Shown here: positions 1 through 8,818 of the stretch, one piece after another
Position numbering within the stretch: the stretch's first letter is position 1
How the letters are laid out: each line of letters begins with the position of its first letter
DNA from: Sedimentibacter sp. zth1
Lineage (GTDB): Bacteria > Bacillota > Clostridia > Tissierellales > Sedimentibacteraceae
Assembly (NCBI RefSeq): GCF_017352195.1
Contig: NZ_CP071445.1
Span: forward strand, 2,294,001-2,358,000
Length of the DNA: 64,000 nt
Reading direction: 5' to 3'
The notes under the pieces: generated by a model
The model's database searches: none
Seen by the model: only the letters and a program-made list of their open reading frames with translations
What the model was told of the DNA's origin: nothing
Made by a program: the position numbers and the translations under genes

Positions 1-2581
1 AGTCCTTCAATACATCACGTTTTAATCTTCTCAATATAAATGGTTCAATTATGCTATGCAGTTTATCTAATGTGTTAATATCATTATTCTTAATAATAGG
101 TGTTTCATATTTATTCTTGAAATTATTGTATGATAATAAAAAATTAGGCATAATAAAATCAAAAATAGACCATAAATCGGACAATGAGTTTTCAATAGGA
201 GTACCGGTTAATGCAAATCGCACATTGCTTTTTATACATTTAACCGATTCAGCATTTAAAGTATATGAATTTTTGATATATTGAGCTTCATCAAGTATGC
301 AGTAATTAAAATCAAAATCTTTATATATATTAATATCTCTTTTGAGTAAATCGTAAGATGTTATAATTAAATTTATGCCCTCAATATTTTTTAGTAATTC
401 AACTCTTTGGGATTTTGCTCCGACAATTGCTATTGTAGAAATTTCAGGAGCAAATTTGTCAACCTCGTTAATCCAGTTGTATATCAAAGACGTAGGGCAA
501 ACAACAATTGATGGTAAATTATTATTCTTTTCTGATAGCAATAAAGCTATAATTTGCAATGTCTTACCAAGTCCCATATCATCTGCCAGTATTCCACCAA
601 GCCCATAAAAAGCTAATGTTTTTAACCATTTAAAACCTGTTTTTTGGTAATTTCTTAATATATTTTCCAATGAATTAGGAATTTCAAAATCAAAATCTTT
701 ATGTGCACCTAAGTTCTTAACAATATTTACAAAATCAGAGTTTTTATGTGCATTAATTATTTCATTTTTACTTAGTAGGTCTTCTATGTTAATCGACCTG
801 AATTTTGGAAGTAAAACTGTATTATCATCATGTTTTGAGTTTATTATATCTAAGTCGTCAGATAGAGATTGAATAGTATCAAAATAATCATCATCTAAAT
901 TTAAAAAAGAACCATCTTTTAATCTAAAATATTTTTTCTTAACCTTATATTGGCTAAGTATGTTTTTTAAATCCGAGAGGCTAAATTCTAAATTATTTAA
1001 ATCCAATTCAATTAAATTATTAGCTAATTTAACACCCATTGAAATAGTTTTAGGAGTTTTGACTTTTATTTTTCCAAAGCTTTCGCTAACATTTACTTCA
1101 CACATTTTAATTAATTTATTTACACCATCAGTAACAAAATTGTATATAGAATTTTCATTTGTTAAAATGTATTTTTTGTTTTTTTGAACGAAACCACAAT
1201 TTTTAATAAAAGAAGTAATATTTAATTCGCCTTTTAAATCTCTAATAATTATTTCTTTAGTATTTTTTTTTATATTTTCAACAAAAGGATTAATATCAAC
1301 ATTGTCGTAGTTAAATACATAATCCAAAATTATTGCATTAGATGTATTAGTATCTAAATATATTTTTGCAACTAATGGATTAATTATTAGCATATCCGAA
1401 ATGTCTTCAGGAATTCTAACACTTGTAAACTTATTTAATGTAGATAAAACGGTAGAATAAAATTTTGATAAATTATCTTGCAGTATTGGTATAGATAAAT
1501 TATTAGTCGCCTTTATTTTTTCAATTGCAGGCAAAACATTATCTATAAATGTACTATCACATTTATAAAAAAATTCATCATGTATTATATAAGCTTTGTT
1601 CAAAAATTTATATATAAAAATTTTATTTTCAAAAAAGTTTTCAATGCAAAAATCATATTTATTAGTCTTAGAATTTTTTTCTAAGTAGAAATTAACAACT
1701 GGATTTTGATTTAAAAATTTTATTTTATTACTTTCATTGTTATGAATGAAAATAACACTTTTATTTTCCAGTAAATCAAATAACAAATCAAGTTGTGAAT
1801 TTGGTATTTTTATATTTTTTTTCGATGGGATATTTTCTGTATTATATCCGTACATATCTAAATAATCATAACACAAATTAACTATAAATTTTGCAAGTGA
1901 TTTTGACAGTTCATCAAAATTATCAATATTGTGGTTAATAACAAAACTTTTACCATAACGATAACTACTAGATGATTTTATATTCTCAGCCAAAGCAAAA
2001 ACATCTTTTACAACATAAGCTTTGTCATCTTTTGATATATTAAATGATAACTCCAAAAATCCTTGCGAATTTGTATATATTTTTGGAATTAAAGATATAG
2101 TTGAATTATTATTATCAATGTAGCTTTTGTTACTTAGTTTTTCTTCATACAGCTTAACTAAATTTATATAATCAGATTCAATCAAATTATAAAGTGGTTT
2201 ATTCCTAATATCTGCAGATTTATTATTGTTGTATAAAAACAAAAGTACAGCTATAATATGCTTGCAAAAAGTATATTTATGTTGCAAATGGTTTTGACAG
2301 CCACATCCGTATTTAATTATATCACCATGCATATCTATTTTAATTTCAACTATTTGATTATCTAAATCTTGATTTTTTACTTTTGCCTTTATTTTTATAA
2401 TGTCTTCTAAGGATTCATCATCAAATATTTTAAATATTGACATATTTGAGACATGTGCGCTATCAAACAACTCAAGACCGCGCATAAATTCATTAGAATC
2501 AAACGCTCTAAGTTTAATAGAAGACAAGTTAAAATTTATTTTCATATTGAACAAAAAATTATTTTTTATTTTTTTTACCAT
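1..2581 (-). CDS. SNF2-family DEAD/DEAH helicase with SWIM zinc finger (3' end outside window)
   Basis: An open minus-strand frame runs from ATG at 2581 (GAGG box five bases upstream) off the window edge, so at least 860 residues are visible and the C-terminal helicase half is missing. Near residues 90-112 there is a SWIM-type CxC...CxH zinc motif (CGC, then CKH). A long, poorly conserved middle region follows. The SNF2 N-terminal ATPase begins around residue 640: Walker A DDMGLGKT near residue 670, DEAQ box near residue 764, then a TGTPIEN motif III. Bacterial SWIM-SNF2 proteins are dsDNA translocases thought to remodel nucleoprotein complexes such as RNA polymerase; the exact role here is unknown. 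Codon use is AT-rich like the neighbours. The family call is firm. Confidence 0.9.
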   Translation of the reverse strand, partial: MVKKIKNNFLFNMKINFNLSSIKLRAFDSNEFMRGLELFDSAHVSNMSIFKIFDDESLEDIIKIKAKVKNQDLDNQIVEIKIDMHGDIIKYGCGCQNHLQHKYTFCKHIIAVLLFLYNNNKSADIRNKPLYNLIESDYINLVKLYEEKLSNKSYIDNNNSTISLIPKIYTNSQGFLELSFNISKDDKAYVVKDVFALAENIKSSSSYRYGKSFVINHNIDNFDELSKSLAKFIVNLCYDYLDMYGYNTENIPSKKNIKIPNSQLDLLFDLLENKSVIFIHNNESNKIKFLNQNPVVNFYLEKNSKTNKYDFCIENFFENKIFIYKFLNKAYIIHDEFFYKCDSTFIDNVLPAIEKIKATNNLSIPILQDNLSKFYSTVLSTLNKFTSVRIPEDISDMLIINPLVAKIYLDTNTSNAIILDYVFNYDNVDINPFVENIKKNTKEIIIRDLKGELNITSFIKNCGFVQKNKKYILTNENSIYNFVTDGVNKLIKMCEVNVSESFGKIKVKTPKTISMGVKLANNLIELDLNNLEFSLSDLKNILSQYKVKKKYFRLKDGSFLNLDDDYFDTIQSLSDDLDIINSKHDDNTVLLPKFRSINIEDLLSKNEIINAHKNSDFVNIVKNLGAHKDFDFEIPNSLENILRNYQKTGFKWLKTLAFYGLGGILADDMGLGKTLQIIALLLSEKNNNLPSIVVCPTSLIYNWINEVDKFAPEISTIAIVGAKSQRVELLKNIEGINLIITSYDLLKRDINIYKDFDFNYCILDEAQYIKNSYTLNAESVKCIKSNVRFALTGTPIENSLSDLWSIFDFIMPNFLLSYNNFKNKYETPIIKNNDINTLDKLHSIIEPFILRRLKRDVLKD

Positions 2582-2754
2582 AATAACCTCGTTGCTTATT
2601 AGTTTAACCTATTCTTATAGAATATTACAATTTTTTATATTTGTCAAACATAGCGAAACAAATTAAATTAATTTTTATACTATACAAATATATTATGTAG
2701 TATAATGAAATTATTACTATTTTAATTTATATAACATAACTTTTGGAGGAAGGC

Positions 2755-4161
2755 ATGAATAAATTATTGAGAAGAATATACTCCGTATCTTTTATGCTAA
2801 AAAAGAAAAGCTCGATTGGTGAAATACCTAGTACAAATGATGTTTATAAAACAGCTATAGATATGGCTTGGCCATCTGCTATGGAAGCAGTATTAGTTAG
2901 TTTAGTAACATCTATAGATACTATGATGGTTGGTAAATTAGGAGCAGGTGCTATAGCAGCAGTAGGTATAACAAACCAACCTAAGTTTATTTTACTTGCT
3001 TTTATATTTTCATTGAATATTGGTGTTACAGCAGTTGTTGCTAGAAGAAAAGGAGAAAATAACAGGAAAGGTGCAAATAGATGCTTAAGGCAAGCAGTGT
3101 TTATTTCGCTAATGTTTTCCGCTGTACTTTCTATTATTGGATTTGTTTTCGCAAGACCTCTTTTACTATTTGTTGGCGCACAGGAAGATGTTATTGAAAT
3201 GGCTGTAACATATTTTAGAATTATTGCAATTGGCAATTTCTTTACATCAGTTAGTCTAACAATTAATGCAGCACAACGTGGTTCAGGTAATACAAAAATA
3301 TCAATGAGAACAAACATAGTGGCAAATATTATAAATTTAATATTTAATTATTTTCTTATAAATGGTTATTTGGGTTTTCCAAAATTGGGCATAGCTGGTG
3401 CGGGTATAGCAACTCTAATAGGCAATATAGTAGCATTTCTTATGTCAATTAAATCTATAAGAAATAAATCGGGATTTTTACATATATCAATTAAAGATAA
3501 TTGGAAATTTGACAAGTTTACAGTAAAAAGCATATTAAATATAAGTAGCAGCTCTTTTGTTGAGCAGATTTGCATAAGAATAGGATTTCTAATGACAACA
3601 AAGCTTGTTGCTTCTATAGGAACAGTTGAATTTGCTACACATCTAATATGTATGAATATAGTAAATTTATCGTTTTCATTTGGAAATGGATTAGGGATAG
3701 GTGCCTCGGCATTAGTAGGACAAAACTTAGGAGCTAAGAGGCCAGATATGTCATATATATATAGCAAGACTATTCAAAGAATAGCATTAACAGTAGGAAT
3801 AATATTATTTTGCGTATTTATTTTAGGTAGACATTTGCTGGTAGAATTATTCACAGATGAACAGTCAATAATTAGTATAGGTAGTAAAATTTTAATTATA
3901 ATTGCATTTACATCTCCTATACAAACTCAAGCAGTTGTTATTGCTGGTACTTTAAGAGGTGCTGGTGATACAAAATTTGTTGCATTTACATCATTGATAA
4001 GCATAGGTTTAGTTAGGCCATTTACAACATGGTTATTTTGTTATCCACTTGGATTTGGTATATTAGGAGCTTGGTTTGCATTTTTTACAGATCAACTGCT
4101 TAGATTTTTAATAAATTCTATTAGATTTAAAACTGGTAAATGGGCAAAAATAAAAATATAA
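2755..4161 (+). CDS. MATE family efflux transporter
   Basis: 468-residue polytopic membrane protein with the two-repeat MATE fold of about twelve membrane helices. Typical family features are the MAWPSAMEAVLVSLVTSID stretch near the start of repeat 1 and GAGDTKFVAFTS in repeat 2. MATE proteins export cationic drugs or metabolites in exchange for Na+ or H+; the substrate here cannot be read from sequence. The start is ATG 2755, because TTTTGGAGGAAGG directly upstream is its ribosome binding site; an in-frame TTG at 2743 would place that site inside the gene. It stands alone between a divergent helicase gene and the MBOAT gene 107 bp downstream. Confidence 0.9.
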   Translation: MNKLLRRIYSVSFMLKKKSSIGEIPSTNDVYKTAIDMAWPSAMEAVLVSLVTSIDTMMVGKLGAGAIAAVGITNQPKFILLAFIFSLNIGVTAVVARRKGENNRKGANRCLRQAVFISLMFSAVLSIIGFVFARPLLLFVGAQEDVIEMAVTYFRIIAIGNFFTSVSLTINAAQRGSGNTKISMRTNIVANIINLIFNYFLINGYLGFPKLGIAGAGIATLIGNIVAFLMSIKSIRNKSGFLHISIKDNWKFDKFTVKSILNISSSSFVEQICIRIGFLMTTKLVASIGTVEFATHLICMNIVNLSFSFGNGLGIGASALVGQNLGAKRPDMSYIYSKTIQRIALTVGIILFCVFILGRHLLVELFTDEQSIISIGSKILIIIAFTSPIQTQAVVIAGTLRGAGDTKFVAFTSLISIGLVRPFTTWLFCYPLGFGILGAWFAFFTDQLLRFLINSIRFKTGKWAKIKI

Positions 4162-4268
4162 AAAACTCAATAAATACACCTTGATTTTGAAGTGTTTATT
4201 ATTTGACATTGAAAATTCAATGCTATATAATAAAATGATTATAAACGATATTTAAATAGGAGATAGTT

Positions 4269-5663
4269 ATGCTTTTTTCAACTTATAAATTTATTTTTAC
4301 ATTTTTACCAATAGTATTTTTGGGTTACTATATTATAAGTAATTTTTTACCCAATAAATATAGTAAAATATGGCTTATTTTAGCATCGTTTTACTTCTAT
4401 TCTCAAGGAAGCGTAAAGTTCTTTCCTATATTTGTATTTACAGTGTTTTTTAACTACTTTGCTGGTTCTGTTATATGCAAATCAAAAGGTATATTAAGAA
4501 AGATTGCATTAGGTATAAGTTTAGCTGAAAACATATTATTATTAGGGTACTTTAAATACACAAATTTCTTTATAGAAAATTACAATTTTTTTACGGGTAG
4601 TAGCGTTTTACTTAAAAATATTATTTTACCAATAGGTATTTCATTCTTTACATTTCAATTAATTGCTTATTTGGTAGATTGCTACAGAGATAAAGTAGAA
4701 AATTATTCAATATTAGATTTTCTTGTTTTTATTACATTTTTCCCGCAACTTATTATAGGACCTATTGTTCATCATAAGGATATAGTTCCACAAGTTTCTG
4801 ATAAAAGTAATAAAAAATTAAATTTAGATAATGTTATATTAGGTATATTTATATTTTCTGTAGGATGTGCTAAAAAGACATTCTTAGCAGATCCATTGAC
4901 AGCTTATGCAAGTCAATTTTTTGCCAATGGTGGATATGGTAATATGTTAGATGGATGGTTATCATCAATATCATATACATTTTCATATTATTTTGACTTG
5001 TCAGGTTATGCCGATATGGCAATTGGATTAGGATATTTATTTAATATTAAGTTGCCACAGAATTTTAATTCTCCATACAAGCAAAGAAACTTTAGAGATT
5101 ATTGGAGATGTTGGCATATGTCTTTGTCAAGATTTTTATCGGATTATGTATTTAGAAGTGTATATCACAAGGGTGATGGTAGTAAAAAATTCTATTTTTC
5201 AGTTATGGTAACCTTCTTTGTGTCTGGTTTTTGGCATGGTTCAGGTTGGACATTCGTACTTTGGGGTATAGTAAACGGTATACTTGTATGTGCTGCGCAT
5301 TTCATGGCAAGAAAGAAATGGAAAATGCCGTTTTTTTTGGCGTGGTGCTTAACATTTTTAGGTGTAATACTAACAAGAGTAATGTTTGTATCACCCAATT
5401 TTACTACTATGATAAATGCTTTTAAGTCATTAGTAACAATTACAGGTGTTAGAAGTGGACTTGTAAACTTTGTATATAATAATTTATATACCATAATACT
5501 TTTAGCTACTTCTGCGTTTATATGTTTCTTTACGAAAAACACTTCACAAATAACGGAGAAATTTTCTCCAAGATTAAAGTATGCAGTATTTGCAGGATTT
5601 TTACTTGCACTATCATTATTCCATATGAATAGCGTAACAAAATTCTTGTATTTTCAGTTTTAG
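4269..5663 (+). CDS. MBOAT family O-acyltransferase (AlgI-like)
   Basis: 464-residue membrane-bound O-acyltransferase. It has the family N-terminus (MLFSTYKFIFTFLP), many hydrophobic helices, the conserved DYWRCWHMSLSRFLSDY segment and the motif FWHGSGWTF, which supplies the likely catalytic histidine H323. MBOAT proteins of the AlgI/DltB class pass acetyl groups from the cytoplasm across the membrane to an extracytoplasmic SGNH partner that O-acylates a cell-surface glycan. That partner is the next gene, 21 bp downstream, so the two form one operon. The start ATG follows AGGAGATAGTT. The acceptor glycan is unknown. The family call is secure; acetyl rather than another acyl group is inference. 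Confidence 0.92.
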   Translation: MLFSTYKFIFTFLPIVFLGYYIISNFLPNKYSKIWLILASFYFYSQGSVKFFPIFVFTVFFNYFAGSVICKSKGILRKIALGISLAENILLLGYFKYTNFFIENYNFFTGSSVLLKNIILPIGISFFTFQLIAYLVDCYRDKVENYSILDFLVFITFFPQLIIGPIVHHKDIVPQVSDKSNKKLNLDNVILGIFIFSVGCAKKTFLADPLTAYASQFFANGGYGNMLDGWLSSISYTFSYYFDLSGYADMAIGLGYLFNIKLPQNFNSPYKQRNFRDYWRCWHMSLSRFLSDYVFRSVYHKGDGSKKFYFSVMVTFFVSGFWHGSGWTFVLWGIVNGILVCAAHFMARKKWKMPFFLAWCLTFLGVILTRVMFVSPNFTTMINAFKSLVTITGVRSGLVNFVYNNLYTIILLATSAFICFFTKNTSQITEKFSPRLKYAVFAGFLLALSLFHMNSVTKFLYFQF

Positions 5664-5684
5664 GATTTTATGGTGGTGAATATA

Positions 5685-7535
5685 ATGAAAAAACAAATTA
5701 AATGGATAATAACCTTTGTATTAATAGCAATAATTTCGGCAGGTTTATTAACACTTGTAAATGTAATTGTTGATCCTTTTGGTGTTTTTGGTGATTACGT
5801 GTTAGATTTTTATGAATATAACATGACATCAAATCCACGACTAGCAAAAGTAAAATATTTAGATAAAAATCATGGTAACTATGATTCATATGTTATAGGT
5901 GGTTCTAAATCAAGTTCTTTAAATCCAGATAAATTGAAAGAGTACTTTAATGGCAACTCGTTTTACAATAATTTTGTATATGGTGGAACATTTAGAGATT
6001 ATGAGATGGAAGTTAAATATATTCTAGACAACTATGAGGTTGAAAATATAATATTACATGAGAGCTTGCATGAAGTTGAGACTGACCCATTCGGTACCAA
6101 AACAGTAAATAATATGTATCATGCTAATATAACTGGTGAAAATAAATTAGATTTTTATAGAAAATTTTTATTTATGGACTTAAAACAGGCATATAATAAA
6201 TTAGTTGCATATGTAAAAAGAAACAAAGATATAGTTGATCCGTCGGCAGTATTTTTAGCTGAAACGGGAGTATACAATAAAATCAAACGTGATAAGGAAA
6301 GCTATGAAAGCATTGGTGAGTTTTTAAACATTCATCCTGAGTTTGATAGACCTATGTATAATGGGAGAATACTTCAGACAGAGTATAATATAGAAGCATT
6401 GAAAAATATAAAAAAAATGTGTGAAGAAAAAGGTGTTAATTTTGTTTTTGTAGTAGCACCAACATATTTTAGAGAAATGAATATATACGAAACAAAGGGT
6501 ATGATTGAGTATTACAAACAAATTTCAGAAATAACAGATTTTTGGAATTTCAGTGGTTACACATCTATTGCATATGATCCAAGAAACTTTTATGATTTAA
6601 GACACTATAGAAATTCAGTTGGAGAAATGATGATAGATAGAATGTTTTCGGACGATGAAAATATTTTAAAAGATATTCCAGATGATTTTGGCCAATTAGT
6701 AACAAAAGATAATTTTAAGGAAATGATGAAAATTGCTTTTCCAGAAGACATTCGTGCTGAGCATAGTGATACCTCTCTTGAAGAAGTTGATGTACCAATT
6801 CTTGTATATCACCATATTTCAAATGAGAAGGATGCTGCACTTACACCCGATAAACTAAGAAAAGACTTAACAGAAATAAAAAAATATGGATATAATACTA
6901 TTTTTTATAAAGACTTAATTGACTATGTAGAAAATGGTACAAAATTACCTCAAAATCCAATAATCATTAGTTTTGATGATGGTTACCTAAGCAATTATCA
7001 GTACTTGTTTCCATTACTAAAAGAATTAGATATGAAAGCTGAAATTTCGATCATAGGTTGGTCGGTAGGAAGAGATACATATATTGATTCAGATAAAGCA
7101 ATTATACCTCATTTTACATGGGGACATGCTTTAGAAATGTATAATTCAGGTCATGTTATGATACAGTCACATACATACGATATGCATAAATATGATCCTA
7201 ATGGTGATGTTGAAAGAAAAGGAGTATTAAAAAATAATGATGAAAGCTATGGGGAGTATGAACGAGCTTTAAGTGATGACTTAAACAAATTAAGCGAACT
7301 AATACAAGATAAAATAGGGGAGAAAGAAGTTGCGTTTACTTATCCTAATGGATATAATGATATGCTTACGGAAAAGTTATTGAAGGATATGGATTATAAA
7401 ATTACTGTTACAGTAAGCGAAGGAATTAACACAATTATGCAGGGAAATTCAAGTTCTCTATATAAATTAAAAAGAATAATTGGAGATTATTACAACGGAA
7501 ATATTGTTGATAAAATAAAAATTTTTAACAAATAA
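5685..7535 (+). CDS. Fusion protein: SGNH-like acyltransferase partner plus NodB polysaccharide deacetylase
   Basis: 616 residues. One N-terminal membrane anchor (about residues 5-30) is followed by a DPFGVF motif. A region resembling the SGNH partners of MBOAT proteins comes next: GGSKSSS near residues 72-78 as the nucleophile block, and DLRHY with a downstream glycine near residues 305-315 as a D..H block. From about residue 370 a NodB polysaccharide deacetylase domain begins: VPILVYHHIS, ISFDDGY with D431/D432, and SHTYDMH with H496 and H501 as expected metal ligands. The protein could thus help O-acylate a glycan and also remove N-acetyl groups from it. The start is ATG 5685 behind GGTGGTGA; an in-frame ATG at 5670 lacks a binding site. 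The NodB call is firm; the SGNH assignment is moderately sure. Confidence 0.82.
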   Translation: MKKQIKWIITFVLIAIISAGLLTLVNVIVDPFGVFGDYVLDFYEYNMTSNPRLAKVKYLDKNHGNYDSYVIGGSKSSSLNPDKLKEYFNGNSFYNNFVYGGTFRDYEMEVKYILDNYEVENIILHESLHEVETDPFGTKTVNNMYHANITGENKLDFYRKFLFMDLKQAYNKLVAYVKRNKDIVDPSAVFLAETGVYNKIKRDKESYESIGEFLNIHPEFDRPMYNGRILQTEYNIEALKNIKKMCEEKGVNFVFVVAPTYFREMNIYETKGMIEYYKQISEITDFWNFSGYTSIAYDPRNFYDLRHYRNSVGEMMIDRMFSDDENILKDIPDDFGQLVTKDNFKEMMKIAFPEDIRAEHSDTSLEEVDVPILVYHHISNEKDAALTPDKLRKDLTEIKKYGYNTIFYKDLIDYVENGTKLPQNPIIISFDDGYLSNYQYLFPLLKELDMKAEISIIGWSVGRDTYIDSDKAIIPHFTWGHALEMYNSGHVMIQSHTYDMHKYDPNGDVERKGVLKNNDESYGEYERALSDDLNKLSELIQDKIGEKEVAFTYPNGYNDMLTEKLLKDMDYKITVTVSEGINTIMQGNSSSLYKLKRIIGDYYNGNIVDKIKIFNK

Positions 7536-7565
7536 AATAGGTAGCCATCTGGTTACCTATTTTAT
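7534..7565 (+). terminator. Intrinsic terminator of the MBOAT operon
   Basis: 13-bp stem (7534-7546 with 7551-7563, one G-U pair) around an ATCT loop, ending in TTTTATTT. The left arm overlaps the stop codon of the SGNH-NodB gene. Confidence 0.85.
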
Positions 7566-7568
7566 TTG

Positions 7569-7778
7569 TTAAAGTTTGTTAAGCTCACCTTCTAATCTTA
7601 CTATTACTTCGCTTTTTTTCATTGGAGCAATATGTCCATGAACATATGTTTAAAAAGGTATTTTCTTAAGATATTGTATGAAATTGTTAAGCTTATCTCT
7701 ATCGTATTTTCCTTGGTTATTATAAAAGTCTTCTCCATCGGCATCACCCCTTATGTAGCCGAGGGTAGGTCGGTCAGT
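7569..7778 (-). pseudogene. Remnant of a metallo-beta-lactamase-fold hydrolase gene
   Basis: The minus frame reads TDRPTLGYIRGDADGEDFY, continues to a TAA at 7650-7652, then in the same frame gives TYVHGHIAPMKKSEVIVRLE and ends in a true stop at 7569. The first block matches the DRPxLGYIxGD opening of clostridial metallo-beta-lactamase-fold proteins. The second resembles the C-terminal end of such proteins (HGH followed by a KKSEV helix). The zinc-binding HxHxDH core between them is absent. I read this as an internal deletion plus an in-frame nonsense codon, leaving about 70 codons of a gene normally near 250. No ribosome binding site or start is visible. The assignment rests on two short blocks only. 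Confidence 0.6.
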
Positions 7779-7814
7779 TTATTTTTAGAATAACTGTACC
7801 TTATACAAAGTATA

Positions 7815-7843
7815 TTGATAATAAATAGAATATTCGCTATAAT
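7815..7843 (+). promoter_or_regulatory. Sigma-A type promoter of the yhfC-like gene
   Basis: TTGATA (7815-7820), 17-bp spacer, TATAAT (7838-7843). Transcription would start near 7850, about 55 bases before the ATG at 7905. With the remnant and terminator upstream, this accounts for the gene-free stretch 7536-7904. Confidence 0.7.
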
Positions 7844-7904
7844 TTAGTTATAACGGATGTCTGTAAGTATTATGTTACCAAAAATTTATTAGGAGGACTT
7901 AAAA

Positions 7905-8705
7905 ATGATATCAAATTCAGCATTATTAGCACTTGTGTTAGACCTAATTATTTGTTTTGTTATTCCAATAGCTGTGTTTATTGTAATTCAGCTTAAGTGT
8001 AAAAAAGCCTTCAAAGCATTTAGTTTTGGAGCATTAGCATTTTTTATATCTCAAATTGTTTTGAGAATACCTATAATAACAAGTTTATTGCCTTGTTTTG
8101 AATGGTATACAATTTTTCAAGATAAATATCCCTACTTGTATTGGATATTTTTAGGTCTGACAGCTGGCATATTTGAAGAAGTTGCAAGATTTATATTTAT
8201 AAAATATTTTATGAAAAAAAATCAAAGATATATAGATGGTATATCTTTTGGGTTAGGTCATGGAGCTATAGAAGCAATACTTATAACAGGCGTATCATTT
8301 GCAACAATTTTGGTATATTCAATAATGATAAATAATGGAACGTTTGTATCAAATACAGTTAGTATACCAAAAGCAACTGCTGATGCCATATATACGCAAT
8401 GTATCAATTTGACATTTACAAATGCAATATTGGGTGGAGTTGAAAGAATATTTTCTATGTGTATTCATATAGGGCTTACTATGATTGTGTTTATAGGTGT
8501 TAGAAATAATAAATCATTTATATATCTGATAATTGCTATTTTAGTACATGGTACAATAGACTCTTCTATAGGACTCATGTCACAAATGCTTGGATTTTCA
8601 ACAATAGCAATGGAGGCAGTTTTTGGTGCAATAGCTATTGTTTTGGTTATATACTCACTATGTATTAAAAAGCGAAACATATGGCAAGCTAATTGCGAAA
8701 TATAA
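7905..8705 (+). CDS. YhfC family intramembrane metalloprotease
   Basis: 266-residue membrane protein with about seven hydrophobic segments. It carries the YhfC/DUF2324 pattern: a glutamate pair in a helix (GIFEEVARFIFIKY), then FGLGHGAIEAIL and a late HGTIDSSIG, together forming E, H and H sites like those of CAAX-type (Abi) intramembrane proteases. The family is predicted to be proteolytic or scaffolding; substrates are unknown. The start ATG lies behind AGGAGGACTTAAAA. It is monocistronic, with its own promoter at 7815-7843 and a shared terminator downstream. Confidence 0.82.
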   Translation: MISNSALLALVLDLIICFVIPIAVFIVIQLKCKKAFKAFSFGALAFFISQIVLRIPIITSLLPCFEWYTIFQDKYPYLYWIFLGLTAGIFEEVARFIFIKYFMKKNQRYIDGISFGLGHGAIEAILITGVSFATILVYSIMINNGTFVSNTVSIPKATADAIYTQCINLTFTNAILGGVERIFSMCIHIGLTMIVFIGVRNNKSFIYLIIAILVHGTIDSSIGLMSQMLGFSTIAMEAVFGAIAIVLVIYSLCIKKRNIWQANCEI

Positions 8706-8752
8706 AAATAGAGTTAGTAGGGTTTTACCTAAAATAAAAAATGTGCTTAGTA

Positions 8753-8787
8753 AAAAAGGTGAAAATTAAAATAATTTTCACCTTTTT
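8753..8787. terminator. Bidirectional terminator between yhfC-like gene and M29 aminopeptidase
   Basis: Perfect 16-bp stem (8753-8768 with 8772-8787) with an A-rich left arm and T-rich right arm, so it can end transcripts from both converging genes. Confidence 0.85.
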
Positions 8788-8818
8788 CAATAATTTTTAA
8801 TAGAAAATTCAATTAATA

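Noticed and set aside
2844-3317. 157-codon open frame on the minus strand inside the MATE gene
   Set aside because: It is the antisense shadow of a clear MATE coding region, with no ribosome binding site and no family signature; the same holds for the frames at 3366-3767, 5192-5542, 30805-31209 and 35717-36214.
4172-4205. Possible terminator hairpin after the MATE gene
   Set aside because: The arms match only with two bulges and no T run follows, so I did not call it.
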